Positions 1-11,700 of a DNA stretch of 64,000 nt are shown here, one piece after another. The number at the start of each line of letters is the position of its first letter. The stretch's first letter is position 1. The notes beneath the pieces are model-generated. The model was not told the origin of the DNA and searched no databases. It worked only from the letters and a program-made list of their open reading frames with translations. A program made the translations under genes and the position numbers. Source of the stretch: Archegozetes longisetosus (lineage: Eukaryota > Arthropoda > Arachnida > Sarcoptiformes > Trhypochthoniidae); contig JAEMBT020000003.1 of NCBI GenBank assembly GCA_018873245.2, forward strand, positions 2,747,843-2,811,842. Direction: 5' to 3'.

Positions 1-1758
1 GTCTGGGAAAATATTTTCTTTCCACAATTTTAAATAATAAAAATTATAAAAATAATTTGATAAACTTTTCAAGAAAATATTTCTAAACTTAATTCTAATC
101 ACAATTAAAAGCCCTGAAAATTAATAGAGTAGGAAATGGCAAAAACAATTTTCAAAATCAATTAAACTTCAACTGAAAGGTTGAGTATGGAAAATATTTC
201 TATTGGAATACTATAACAGACTTAATAATACAAACTTCAAAAAATGAGTTCAACATTTCATTTGTTCATTCAAATCTACCACTCTATAGAAGTGATCGTA
301 AGATACAATTGAACTGACATTAAGCACAGGTTTTTATTTTCGTAGTTCAATGTATCACTTTCCACTGTCAAACTCAATTTTACAAACAACCAGACGATAA
401 CTTATCTAACTTTTAAGTAATAGAGAAACCATTTGTTGAATACCTATCGACCACATCCATCATTAGGGATTTTCGTCTTCTGTCATCTCTTTAGAGATAA
501 CTGAATGATTTTATCAAACAATTTATTTACTTATTCAAAAATGTTTGTATGAATGGTGAAGATTTACTGCATTTAAACAAACATGAATTACTCTACTGTA
601 TATGTCCTTAAATTAAACTTAAAGTATTTTATAAAGTGTCAAAACTGTAGCAGACGGCAATAACGCATATTCAATAAGAAGTATGCATTAAATCTCTTAA
701 ATAGATTAACCACAGCAATACTAAATTTAACGATGAGAACTTTTTTCTATAGTTTCAATATTAAATAACTAAATTCTTTCCAAATCTTATGAAACATAAT
801 GCTTTTGTATTATTCATTACTGACAGGTTTATGAATAAAATTAGTTATGAAAAGACAAGTTTTTGATAAATGTCATGTTGTTGCTCTGAGGACCGTATTC
901 TCAATGCACAACACTACTTATATTGAAAACTTTCTAAACATTAATTCAACTTTTTCAAAAATCACTCAAATAACAGATGAACATCAATAAATTCAGGAGT
1001 CAAGTCACGCACGTTAATTGTTATTTAATATATAATATTGCAGTCTAAGTGATAAAATCAAGTTTCGGGCTATTTATTAACTCATTTTTTTCTTGGTCTT
1101 CAAATTTCAAGACAATATAGTATTATGCAACCTGAATGCCTGGTAAAAAGTTAAAACTTCTTTCAAATACAACTTACTGTAACAGAAGCTATGATTTGTT
1201 AACTTGAAAGCTACTAAAGAATTTCAATGGGCTGCTTCAATAAAAAGGTAATGTAACGAATTCTTATCAAAACTCAAAGTAAATCTAAAATTTTATTATC
1301 ACTTTAGGGTATTTTTCAAATGGATTTATATCCAAAGCAAAGTTTATTAATTGGTTCACACAGATCCTTATTTAGCTCTATCTTATATTAGTGTTTGAAT
1401 GCTAGAGTCAGTAAATCAAGTTTTTGTTCAGTATTATCTTATTATAATAATCGCTAATAATCATGCACTTTAACTATCGAGAGATAAATTTCGAAGAATC
1501 CTATGAGATTATAATGCAATTTGATTGCCATATCACTGTATAAGTCAGAGCCATTCATACGAAAGACAAAAACGGCAATAATTTCTACAATATTTAACAT
1601 GTCTTATATGCACAAAATTCTTAACTAACTTATAATTTATATCGGTTCTATGCATTTCGATTCATTAATTGTGATTTAGTGATGCATTAAAGGTTAGTTC
1701 ATATGAACACAACAGGTGGTCATAGCTTTGGCTCTTTAATAATTAATAAACCTCTCTG

Positions 1759-1760
<2 letters not shown>

Positions 1761-1803
<43 letters not shown>
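1761..1803. repeat. (CT)n microsatellite
   Basis: An uninterrupted TC dinucleotide run of about 21 units, preceded by a short imperfect CT-rich stretch. No gene is near it. Confidence 0.97.
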
Positions 1804-1806
<3 letters not shown>

Positions 1807-3372
1807 ACTGATTACCTGTAGGACTATTTATCTGATAATGAATTAGGAAAGCTATTTCGCTATTCCTCCTCTTATAGAAAAAGCTAAATTAGCAAATCTT
1901 ACAATACATCGTAAATGATTAATAGAAATAAATTATGCATTACCTCAAACACAGAGCCTCACGAATGTTAGTTATGGTCCGAATTAATCGGGAGAACAGA
2001 GGCCCTGTTGAGGCTTTTCTTTTGAAGTCTCTTCTTCATACTAACTTCTCTTTCATTTGCAATTATTTTAATTATCTCTTCTTTTATTTTTTATTGTGAT
2101 TGCTTAGAAACAAACTAAGGCTAGATTTGAGTTAGAGTTTTATATAGAAATGATGATTGATCTGCGGAAACACTCGCATCAAATTAGGTTTTAGTTGAGA
2201 AAAGTTTAGTTATGATCTCTAACGTTATCATATCATGACCAATAGATAAAAGAAATATATTATTAATTGTAACATTTTAGATCAATGGCTTAAAATGAAT
2301 TAAATTTATTCGCTTATCAGTTAACGCACGCAATTCTCTATCTATTTTGTCTTATTATAATTAAAGAAACACAACTTCTAAAGATGCTATCCTTTTATAT
2401 TTCACGAAAATATTATTACGATATGCTTTCTTTAGCTTAACTTCACTTCGAGTACCTTTTGCACTAATTTCTTGCTAAACCCTAGATTACGGCTATTTGT
2501 AAGGTTAATAAAAGCTATTTCTGATGAGAAATTTTTATACTTTTCCTCAACACTGCAAATAATAAGCTGTTTTGTCTATTTAGTAATGATTGCGAAACTG
2601 AAAATTTTTCTAAGTTATGCATATCATGTGAATTTTAAGGAAAATTTTTTCAAAAACAAGTTATCTAAATACAGTTGAAAAGCTTTTGTCTTCAGATAAT
2701 TTCAACAACAACGATTAATACAAGTTTACAAGAGTTTTATTTTAAAATAAGTAGTTATGAAAGGAGTTATGAATGACAATCTTTATCTCTTGCTGTAAAG
2801 TCCTTGCTTATTATATAAAGTCATCATCAAAATAGCTTATGAACATAGGGTGGGGCTTTTTTCGGTCAGCTTCAGTTGACTTAAGCAACTTTTAAAATTT
2901 AAATTGTACTTTAATTTGATGTCTACCAAACAGTGAAAAAAAACTATCAACACTGCTAACAATCAACTCAGGCTAGAGTGCTCTAAGTCGAAGATTAAGT
3001 TATAAACAAAACACCCACCTATTTAAGATTCACTGCTAGAAAATTGAGAGTAAAATCACGAAATGATGTTTGTTTTATGATACAATAGATCGGAAACAAG
3101 TTTCACAATTAAACTCTCGTAAAGCATTACTTGTAAATTTTCGTTTTATGTTTACTGAAATTAAAAATTAAAATCATCTGTTAATGACATTCAATTTTTT
3201 ATAAGTTAATAAACCAATCTTAATATGATAATGAAGGCATTGTTAGACTTATAATTAATCGATTTAACAACAGACGGATTCGTATGGAGCTAAAAAGATT
3301 ACAAATGGATCGATGACAATATAATAATCTTACTTTCAATAATAATCTGATATAGGGCTAAACTTTTTCAGT

Positions 3373-3595
3373 ACTCGAAAACTTTGTATTGCTCTGCAGC
3401 CTCTAAAGTGACGCTCTATGATCGCATGCTTTCCATCAGACCATAATACTGAAGATGTCAACAAACTTATAGAATATTTAATAGTAATCAAAGCAAACTG
3501 CAAATCAAAATTGACAACAAATTCATGTACATTATAGGGGTGTTGACATAGTGACCACATTTTCTTGTTGCTACCGAGGATTATTAAGTTTTCAC
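3373..3595 (+). mobile_element. MITE-like element, family A, copy 1
   Basis: It shares an internal core and right end with the copies near 12.3-12.5 kb and 23.8-24.06 kb. Shared blocks include CTTTCCATCAGACCATAAT (also in copy 2), AACAAACTTATAGAATATT and GGGTGTTGACATAGTGA. The right end carries GAGGATTATTAAGTTTTCAC, matching the terminal inverted repeat that is clearest in copy 3. The left end (from ACTCGAAAACTTTG) is more diverged. No open frame of note; presumably non-autonomous. Exact ends and target-site duplication are not resolved. Confidence 0.7.
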
Positions 3596-6500
3596 GTATA
3601 CACTTCTCATTGACTGGAAATCTTATCAGTCATATCAAGTCTATCATAAGTCTATCAATCAAATCTAAGTAGTATATCAATCATATAGTTTCATCCCTAT
3701 TGTTCACATAGAATTGAATGTGAACAAAATTTGTGCAGCTACGCTTAGAAAACTTCACTTTAATTTTGCATTACTAATACTTTAAGAACTTACGATAATT
3801 TCTGCCCCAAATAAACAAAATGAATATCTTTTCTTAAGGATTTTTAAAAAGATTAAGCCTTTTTATGCAAAACATTCAGATACCAGAATAGTGAGACAAA
3901 AGTAAATCAAGTTCTTCTGTCATGAAAGTCAGTAAAGATAAATTATTGTCTTAATGGTCATTGTGTGAGGAATTAAAAAAGCTTCAGCTATAGGACAATT
4001 GGCATATCGATGGTTTGGAATATGATGATGGCCAGCCTAAGTCCGAGATTATCATCAGTAAACTATTATTGAAGAAATATAGAATCTTTCAATGGCGTCT
4101 ATGTTATGCATAGCTTTGCAAATTATACTTTCTTGTATCTGAACTTTAAGCTAACTTTATGACTGACTTATTGTATAACTTAAATGTGTGGACATACCGT
4201 ATTACAATTTAGAACTAACTGCAAAGCATCGTTACATCAATTTTTGTATTGATTGGGCTAAGCTCTAAATTACCAAAATAACTTAACACTTACGTTGCAA
4301 TCTAATAAAACACAACCCAATCACAGCTAAAGCAGCGTTCGCCAAATGGCAGCCTTTTGGCTCGATCTGGCTGCGAACTCATTTTTTCTTGCCCTTCAAA
4401 GGTTCTCAAATTAGAGTTAACAAATATTTTGACACTAGAAACAGAAATTTTTAGTGAAAAGTGATCGTGAACCAAATGTCTACAATAAAACATATTCTAT
4501 TTCACAGTATTGCTTAGCCTTCGGGTCCTTAAGAGTTTCGTTATATAGAATTAGGTCCGTCAGGCAAAATGGTTTATCGGTCACTGGACCAGAATTTCAA
4601 TAAACAGACTTTAAACTCTATTAGCTTCTCGCATATCGTTCTTTTATTTCATTCTCAACGTTAAACCGAGATTAAAAGTTAAAAAAGTATAGTGTGAAAA
4701 CTGAGCCATAATATTTGATAAATGAGTTCGTTTTAAATGAAAAGATTCAGCTTTAAAAAATTATATTCAAAAATTTAAAACTTACTTATAAACCACCGGT
4801 TACTTAATTCTGATACTCAATATCAAAGTTATTTCAATTTTCGGAAAGTATCAAAAATCATAGCAAGCATTCGACTAAAAATACTTGACTTTATAGATGT
4901 GTTTAGCTTCTGCAACAACTTCAAAGTGATTAAAGAAGTTTTCTATTTGATCCACTAATGAAATAGAAAGTTTAAACAATTTTACATTTGAAAACTGTTC
5001 TGGTAAAAAGTGTGACCTGATGTGAAGGTCAAATATTGAGTGTTAAGCTTTGAAAACTTAATAACTATTAGATTTGTTCTGCTGTCTAACAATACAAAAG
5101 GTTGAGTGCTTATGCATTTTATTTTTTTTTAATAATAATTAGTGCTCTAAAGCCTTAATCGCAAATAGGAATAAAAGAATTTTTTAATTGCTTGTCACTT
5201 CAACTGATAAAACATCAAATTTTTTCATCAGTCTTTTGGATCCATATGTCTAATAAGTATGTCTTTATTAATCGGACCTATACAACCATGCTTTCAAACG
5301 TTTTCAATTAAACGAATGTTTCCATTTCAAGAGCTATTGTCGTAAAGCATTCAAATCGGACAAAGTATCGACAAAGGAATTAAGTTAATTGAAAAGAAAG
5401 AATCATAGGTATCATATGTTTATTCTAACATTCGGAAGCTATTGTTTCAATTTTCTCATCAAACCTATGAAATGCGCGACGCGAACGATAATGATTTTTC
5501 ATTTCTCATAGCGCTTCTGCTATGTATCAATAAACTGAAAGTATTGTTTGATTGCACACTCATTTTGCTTTTGACACTCAAAGCTTTTCTCAACGATCAC
5601 TTCATTTTCAACGATTAGATTGACAAAACACGAACATAGTATTGAAAAGTCTGGATTTATTTTTGTGTACTCGATCAAACTAAAATGATGCGTTCATATG
5701 TCAATATTTTTGTTGCCATAATAATTCATACAATTTGAAGTTCAATTCGTAATCATTTAAGACAAGAAACAGAATCATAATTAAAAATTAAATTCAAAGT
5801 CATGCTCATTACAAGGAGTATGACATAGGAATAGGGTTTTTCTCGTAACATGCGTCATTTTAATGCTCCAATTGCACCTTTTAATATAAATCTGAGTAAA
5901 AATTGGTGATAATTTCAAAAGATTTGACCTCATGCAATGCTATAGAAATTAAAGTTCACGTGTATTCTCAAATATAAATATTACTCAATCTTTTCGCCTG
6001 GAACCTTATTCAATATTTCAAAAAATCTTGAAATTCATACTAAAAGACAAAATTAAAACCTTTTGTGCCTATACTTAATTATGACTTTCATTGAAATTGA
6101 TAGTCTTTGCACTTGCAGAACGTTTTAGAGATAAGATTAAGCATTCAAGTATTCAAAATTAAAACTCATTTAAGAAAAATTTGAACGTTCGACTAATTCC
6201 CCAAAACCTAAAGCTTCCTTAGTATGCAAAGTAACGAATTTTGATGTCATATTAGACAAACTTCATTTCACATGTCATTGATGGGCAATTTTGTTGTGAA
6301 AAAAACTTTTATAAAGAACTTATTTTTCAATAGAGTTACTCAAACTTATTATCGCTTTAATCATATGAAAATTATAGTGACAATAATTGAAGCACAATAT
6401 TAAAACTGATCAAAAATTAGGGAAATAGTTTCTTACTTGAAGTAAATGATGATTGTGTGAGCCGTCCATTGCATAGAATATCTTTTGTCAATCAATAACT

Positions 6501-7449
6501 ATTCAAAACTATTATTAAACAATTAATCAATTGATTGAGATACAAACTGACATATCATTATTGTCATCAAAACAATTTAACCACAAAATAGTTTATAGTT
6601 TTCAACACTGTTATTATGCAGTTCTGCCAAATATTCTCTCAATTACTTATTCTTAATAGTAAATCAAGTTTTACGTTCATTCATAAGATTAATTTGTGAA
6701 ACTCTCTCACAGGTATAGGAACTGGTCATAGAAGTGTAATAACAAACAAACTTAAACACAGTTTTGTGCAGTTATATTAGTTAGTTATTTGTTAACTTGT
6801 TTTGTCAGTCTTGTGTGTGAACTGTTTTGTTCAAATGATATTTCGATGGTTTATCTTCTCGACAGACCCACAACTACTCTATAGACCAACGAGTTGTAAC
6901 TTCTTTTGATGCGTTCATCAAAAACCAAACCCAAAAGTGGTAACAATTGTGACAAGTTTCTGATCCCGAGGGAAAAATGTGATGAATATTAAAACTCATT
7001 GCTCTTGTATTGAAGCCTTAGTTCTTCGCCTCAAAACTAATTCTCAGATTTAATACATGCCTTAAAGATAGTAATACTTTCTTTTAACACCATATGAAAT
7101 CATGTGGTAATAATACTATAAGACTATTATCTGTGGGAAATCGTGTTGCGGGTGATCACTATATAGAGTCGTTGCGCCCATTAATGAGATTTCTCTGTAA
7201 GAGAATCAGCGAATCTATGAAACAGCCGCTCATAACTATCTACAAATACGCATCAAACTATTTACCAACACTTAACTAGCATAAAACCTTTTCTAACTAT
7301 CAATTATTCCATTAAAACATTATAACTTGTGAAAATATCATTTTTATACGTTTCACTTTCCAGTTACTTATGTTCTGCGTGAAACTGATTGCAGTCTTTA
7401 AAGACATTAAGTCAAATTATATGTATTATGCAAATAATGTCTTGTTTCA

Positions 7450-7870
7450 CCTCAAGTTTTACAAACTTTGTAAAAAATTTTTAGTGGTCGAAATCGGTGG
7501 CTGTCTATTACCAGCACCATATCTATTACTGGTCTACCACTTCCTCTAATGGGCTATTACATGTATCTACTTTCTTATCTTATTTCGATTTAACGGTAAT
7601 TTTTCCACCAATTCAGTTATATTTTGATTTGTGGGTTAATTTTATTCATAACACATAAGTCTATTTATTGCTATTCTTATGAGTTCTGTCTCTGGAGAAC
7701 GAGTTATGACATTCTGGGAATACATGAGCTACCAATCAATATCGTTCTTACGGGAAATCAGATGAAAAGTGTTCACAAGAAACTCAATAAGTTCTATATT
7801 TTCATGACAACTATTGGCTTATCTTTCGAACTGCTAAAATGTTTGACTCAGTTTGCTCTCAAAACATTTG
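7450..7870 (+). pseudogene. Decayed partial duplicate of Nup160 exons 2-3
   Basis: This is a damaged copy of the Nup160 region at about 8.96-9.40 kb, lying just upstream of it in the same orientation. The first part (7488-7552) aligns with the exon-2 bases encoding AETAGAYTYHDSNAWSTAS; one frame reads WSTTSSNG against WSTASCN, with a frameshift and a TAA. The second part encodes WRTSYDIL, NIVLTGNQMK and SVHKKLNKFYIF, against WKTSNDIL, DVNLTGNQLK and SVHETLDKVYIL in the gene. An in-frame deletion of 12 codons (parental LQFQNTPVLEGI) separates the last two blocks. About 120 bp between the parts corresponds to the parental 156-bp intron; its donor GT survives near 7571 but the acceptor AG is lost. 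Retained intron sequence points to a DNA-level duplication, not a retrocopy. No other Nup160 exon was recognised here. Confidence 0.75.
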
Positions 7871-8762
7871 CTTCCGTCTCGAAACTAAATTAATATGAAA
7901 CTTAATTCTCAATATTAATTTTCAAATAAGCTATTCAGAACTGTTATCCTTTGATATTACATCAACTTTTCTTAGGATAACTTTAAGATAAACATCAAAA
8001 TTGAACTTCTGATGGATTAGTTGGTTAGGTTCAATTTCATCATAAGTTTAATATGAGCTCAATTTCGAGTACTTCTTCAAAAGACATTAAGAGAGAAAAA
8101 TATGCAGAAGATGAGAACTTTGGGTGGAAGATGTGAATTTGAGATTTGAACGCATCTCTACTTCTGATTCATCAAAAAATTTCCAAAAGTCACCAAAACA
8201 TGTGACACGTCTTTCATACAAATTAGTCGTAAATATGTTGACTTCTGTATTTTCTGAAAATGCAATTGAATCAATCAACCGAAAAGTCAATTTATTGGAA
8301 GTATAATTAAATTTTATGCGTATATTTTTCAAGCTAAAGGTCAAGACCTGAAAGAGCTCAGTTCAAGTATTTAAGCTTTGCTAGTCGTGAATTCTTTTAC
8401 ATCTACAATAATTTTGAATCTCGCGCTTTAATATAGTTTTATCAAAACATTAATTACGGCTCAAAACTCATTAAAGTTAAGACTGAGATAAAAAATATTT
8501 CAAAACATTTATATTGCAAAAAAATTTTAAAAAGATTATTGAAAATAATCTGATTAATTTTACGGTAATTGAGTCAATTAACAAGACAAAAACTGTGGTG
8601 TCACTTAAAAAACACTTAAGCTCCAGTTATCCTCCATTTTGAGGGTTACTATGAATTGAACGTTTGGTATGAAAAACATGTTAACTGCAGGCTATTTGTG
8701 AATAAAGATACAGTATTATTGAGCACAACATTTATTGACAGACAAACACATGTGCGCTAAAA
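7871..8762. other. Spacer / putative Nup160 promoter region
   Basis: Between the pseudogene fragment and the proposed first coding exon. A 60-codon open frame at 8124-8306 lacks an ATG start, has a stop just upstream and resembles nothing I recognise. No TATA box or initiator could be assigned with confidence. The Nup160 promoter and 5' UTR should lie here. Confidence 0.4.
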
Positions 8763-8790
8763 ATGACTGCAAATTATTATGTTATTAAAT
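8763..8790 (+). CDS. Nup160: Nup160 exon 1 (candidate start exon)
   Basis: ATG at 8763 opens MTANYYVIK and ends one base into a codon before a strong GTAAGT donor at 8791. It joins in phase to exon 2, giving YYVIKCAANSTL, which resembles FTVCSIGTANAV near the human N-terminus. An in-frame TGA lies at 8736-8738, so the start cannot be further upstream in this exon. A different upstream first exon remains possible. Confidence 0.5.
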
Positions 8791-11700
8791 GTAAGTCATA
8801 TTTAATTAATTGAATTAAATCAAACTATATTTTCAGATAAATAAATAAATAAATAAACTTGCTTAATATTGAATCATTTATTCAGCAACTAGTTGAAATA
8901 ATGTGATAAGTCATTAATGTAATTAAATGTTTCTATTTGATGCCATTCTTCAGGTGCCGCAAACAGTACTTTACAAGACTTCAAATTAGCCGAAACTGCG
9001 GGTGCCTACACTTATCACGACAGCAATGCCTGGTCTACAGCTTCGTGTAATCGATTTATTTACTGGTAACTGAATTTTTAATTATTTAAACGATGTTAAC
9101 AATAGATATCTGAATAAGTGACAATAGTATCGATAAACATGACGTAATTAATATACTAAACATATCGAAGTCAATGAAAACTTCAATTATTGTTAAAGTT
9201 TGAATGTATTTTAATTTGTAGGAAGACCAGTAATGATATTCTTGAGCTAACAGAGGTGTCGATGGACGTCAATCTGACTGGAAATCAGCTCAAACTTCAG
9301 TTCCAAAACACGCCAGTCTTGGAGGGCATTAGCGTTCACGAGACTCTCGATAAAGTCTATATATTGGTGGCAACCGTCGCTTCAGTTCATCGACTTGTTT
9401 TTCCTCACCCTCGAAAGCTTGGATCAGTTGGATCTGTAAGCAGTCCATCGATTTCCAGATGATTTCAGACTGAAATAGATTGAAGTTTTCAATTTTTAGT
9501 CAAGCCTAACTTTTAATTAATTTGTTTTTTGAAAGTATAAAACTTTTTTGATTGCATCAAGTTTTCGGGTTTAATATCGAGAGTATTGTTGCAAATGATT
9601 AGCTTTTGTCACCTTTGAACGTAATGTCTGCTCATAATTCATTAACTTTGAAGCTTCAAAGTAGTTGTATGTGTGAGAAAGACTTGTTTTTTGTGGTAGT
9701 GATATAAATATTCCCACAATTAAGATTCCAATGTTTGAATCCCATGACAATAGCAATGATTTTATACTTGTATTACTAACGGGTATCTCATATACAAAAG
9801 CATTGATGACATTTAGCTTTATGTTTGTGAACTTTTTGTCGCATCCTTTCACTAAATCCATTGAGAAAGATCCTGAAAATAAGAGACCATCTCTGGTATC
9901 ATATTCTTCATTGATTGCCTACTTCCTCGATTGCATTCTATATTATTAAATGTTAACAATAGAATCAAGTGTTAAACGCTTAATGTCTAGTCCCCGAATA
10001 AAAGTTAAAAATATTTAAATTAAAGGTTTTGGTCATAATAACTAAGAGATTATTATATTTTGATTGTAGACATCAACCGCTACTCCATTAAGTATTTCCC
10101 CACGAAGTTTGTTAACATCAGTGACAGGCCTTGAATTATCTCGACTCTCGATCTTCCATAACGCGTACACCGAACAATTGGACGACCCATCAAACTATAG
10201 TGTCTTAAATTCATCATATGGTTCAACGCTTGGTCTACCAATTCCTATCACTTCTTGCTCATGGCTTACACCTCAACGAGAAGCTGTTTTTGTTATTACT
10301 AATAACGTCGGTTCGCTACTTGTTGTTAGATTGGGTTCACCTCAAGAATCAGGTATTGCTTCGAGAATATGATTCAATTTGAAAAAATAGTTTTATAGCA
10401 TTAAGACATTTGGTGATAATGGACTCCCACTGCGAATGTCCTCTGCATTCTTGCATTCTTTGCACCTTCGCTTTGGTTCGCTTGTTATTGTTGAGAAAAT
10501 TTGTCAGCTTTTCTCATGGGATATTTTCACATAATTCTCTTTTCTTGGCAAACATTTTGTTGCAAATAAGCGATCTTTTGCCTTAAAACTGTTTAAGTTG
10601 ATCAAATTTTATGTTCAGATTAAATTAACTTTCATTTTCCTACCCTATCATTTAGAGCAAACATTTTTCTCTATTAGCTTAAAATGTTTTGTCATCAGTA
10701 AAGTTGAAACGAATTAAAAATGAAATGCTTTACAAATCTGAATGGTAGTAAAACGTAAAGTTTGTAAAATTGAATTTTAGATGGAATTGACTAAAAAAAG
10801 TTTGAAGTAAAAATTTGAAAGATTTCACACGTTTTATTTGACAGGAAAAGTAATTAGTTATGAATTGAAGCAAACGACAATTATAGGCAGATTGTGGAGC
10901 GGACTCGTTCCAGCTATCATGAGGTAATCAACACTTTCAGTACAAAACATGTATAATTAACATGAGTAGAAATACTCGCATTTTCTCCAATTCACTAATT
11001 TTTATACTTAAATTTGCATAAGCTTGAATTTTAAATGTCACTAAAAATTAGTCGCTTATACACATATTGAGTGGAAAGTTCATATGACTAATACTTAATA
11101 ATTATCGAACAGAGGAAGTCAAGAAGGCGATGAAGCGGCCGTTAGTCTTGTTTCCCACGCAATTCAAGACGATTACCTTATATTTGCATTATGCCGTGAT
11201 TTAAGAATAAGAATGTGGTCGTATAAGCGTCAGGAGTGTCTCATGAGCTCTTCTCTACTACAGCAAACTCACACAACACAAAAACTTTATTCAAATATCA
11301 ACGGTATTTAACATTTAATTTATGCATTTTGTAATTATAATAGAAGCCAGAATTTAATTAATGAGAACATTAAACGATTAGTTTTTCTTATGTTTTTCGT
11401 GTCGTTTTGTTAGTTCGACGGCCTGTCATTCTTAAGAAATGGAGCACTAAGGACACTTCGACACTATATTTGGCGGCTTTTGTAGCCGGTGGCGAACAGA
11501 GACAGTTTCTATTGTTTGAACCTATCTTAGAGAGCGGTCAATACAAACTGAGAAACTTAGCTTCAATTAACGCACCAGAGGCTGATTTGGTTGACTTCTG
11601 TATTGCTAACAACCAAATTTGGTCTCTTTGGCTCAATTCAGATAATATACCGAACGTTCTGTACTGTCCTATTGAGAGGTAGTTTCATTTTGGCCATAAA

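Larger units (their letters stand above)
1..7449. other. Non-coding AT-rich region upstream of Nup160
   Basis: I see no coding exon with splice sites and family similarity on either strand. The open frames here are under 75 codons, as expected by chance at this base composition. The stretch holds a CT microsatellite and one inverted-repeat element copy, listed separately. It could be intergenic or an intron of a gene starting outside the window. Confidence 0.6.

Noticed and set aside
8124..8306. 60-codon frame between the pseudogene and Nup160
   Set aside because: No ATG start, stop immediately upstream, no resemblance to Nup160 or other families; treated as chance.
9731..9949. 72-codon hydrophobic frame in Nup160 intron 3
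   Set aside because: Lies in an intron that must be removed to join exons 3 and 4 in phase, and an antisense frame overlaps it; no known family.
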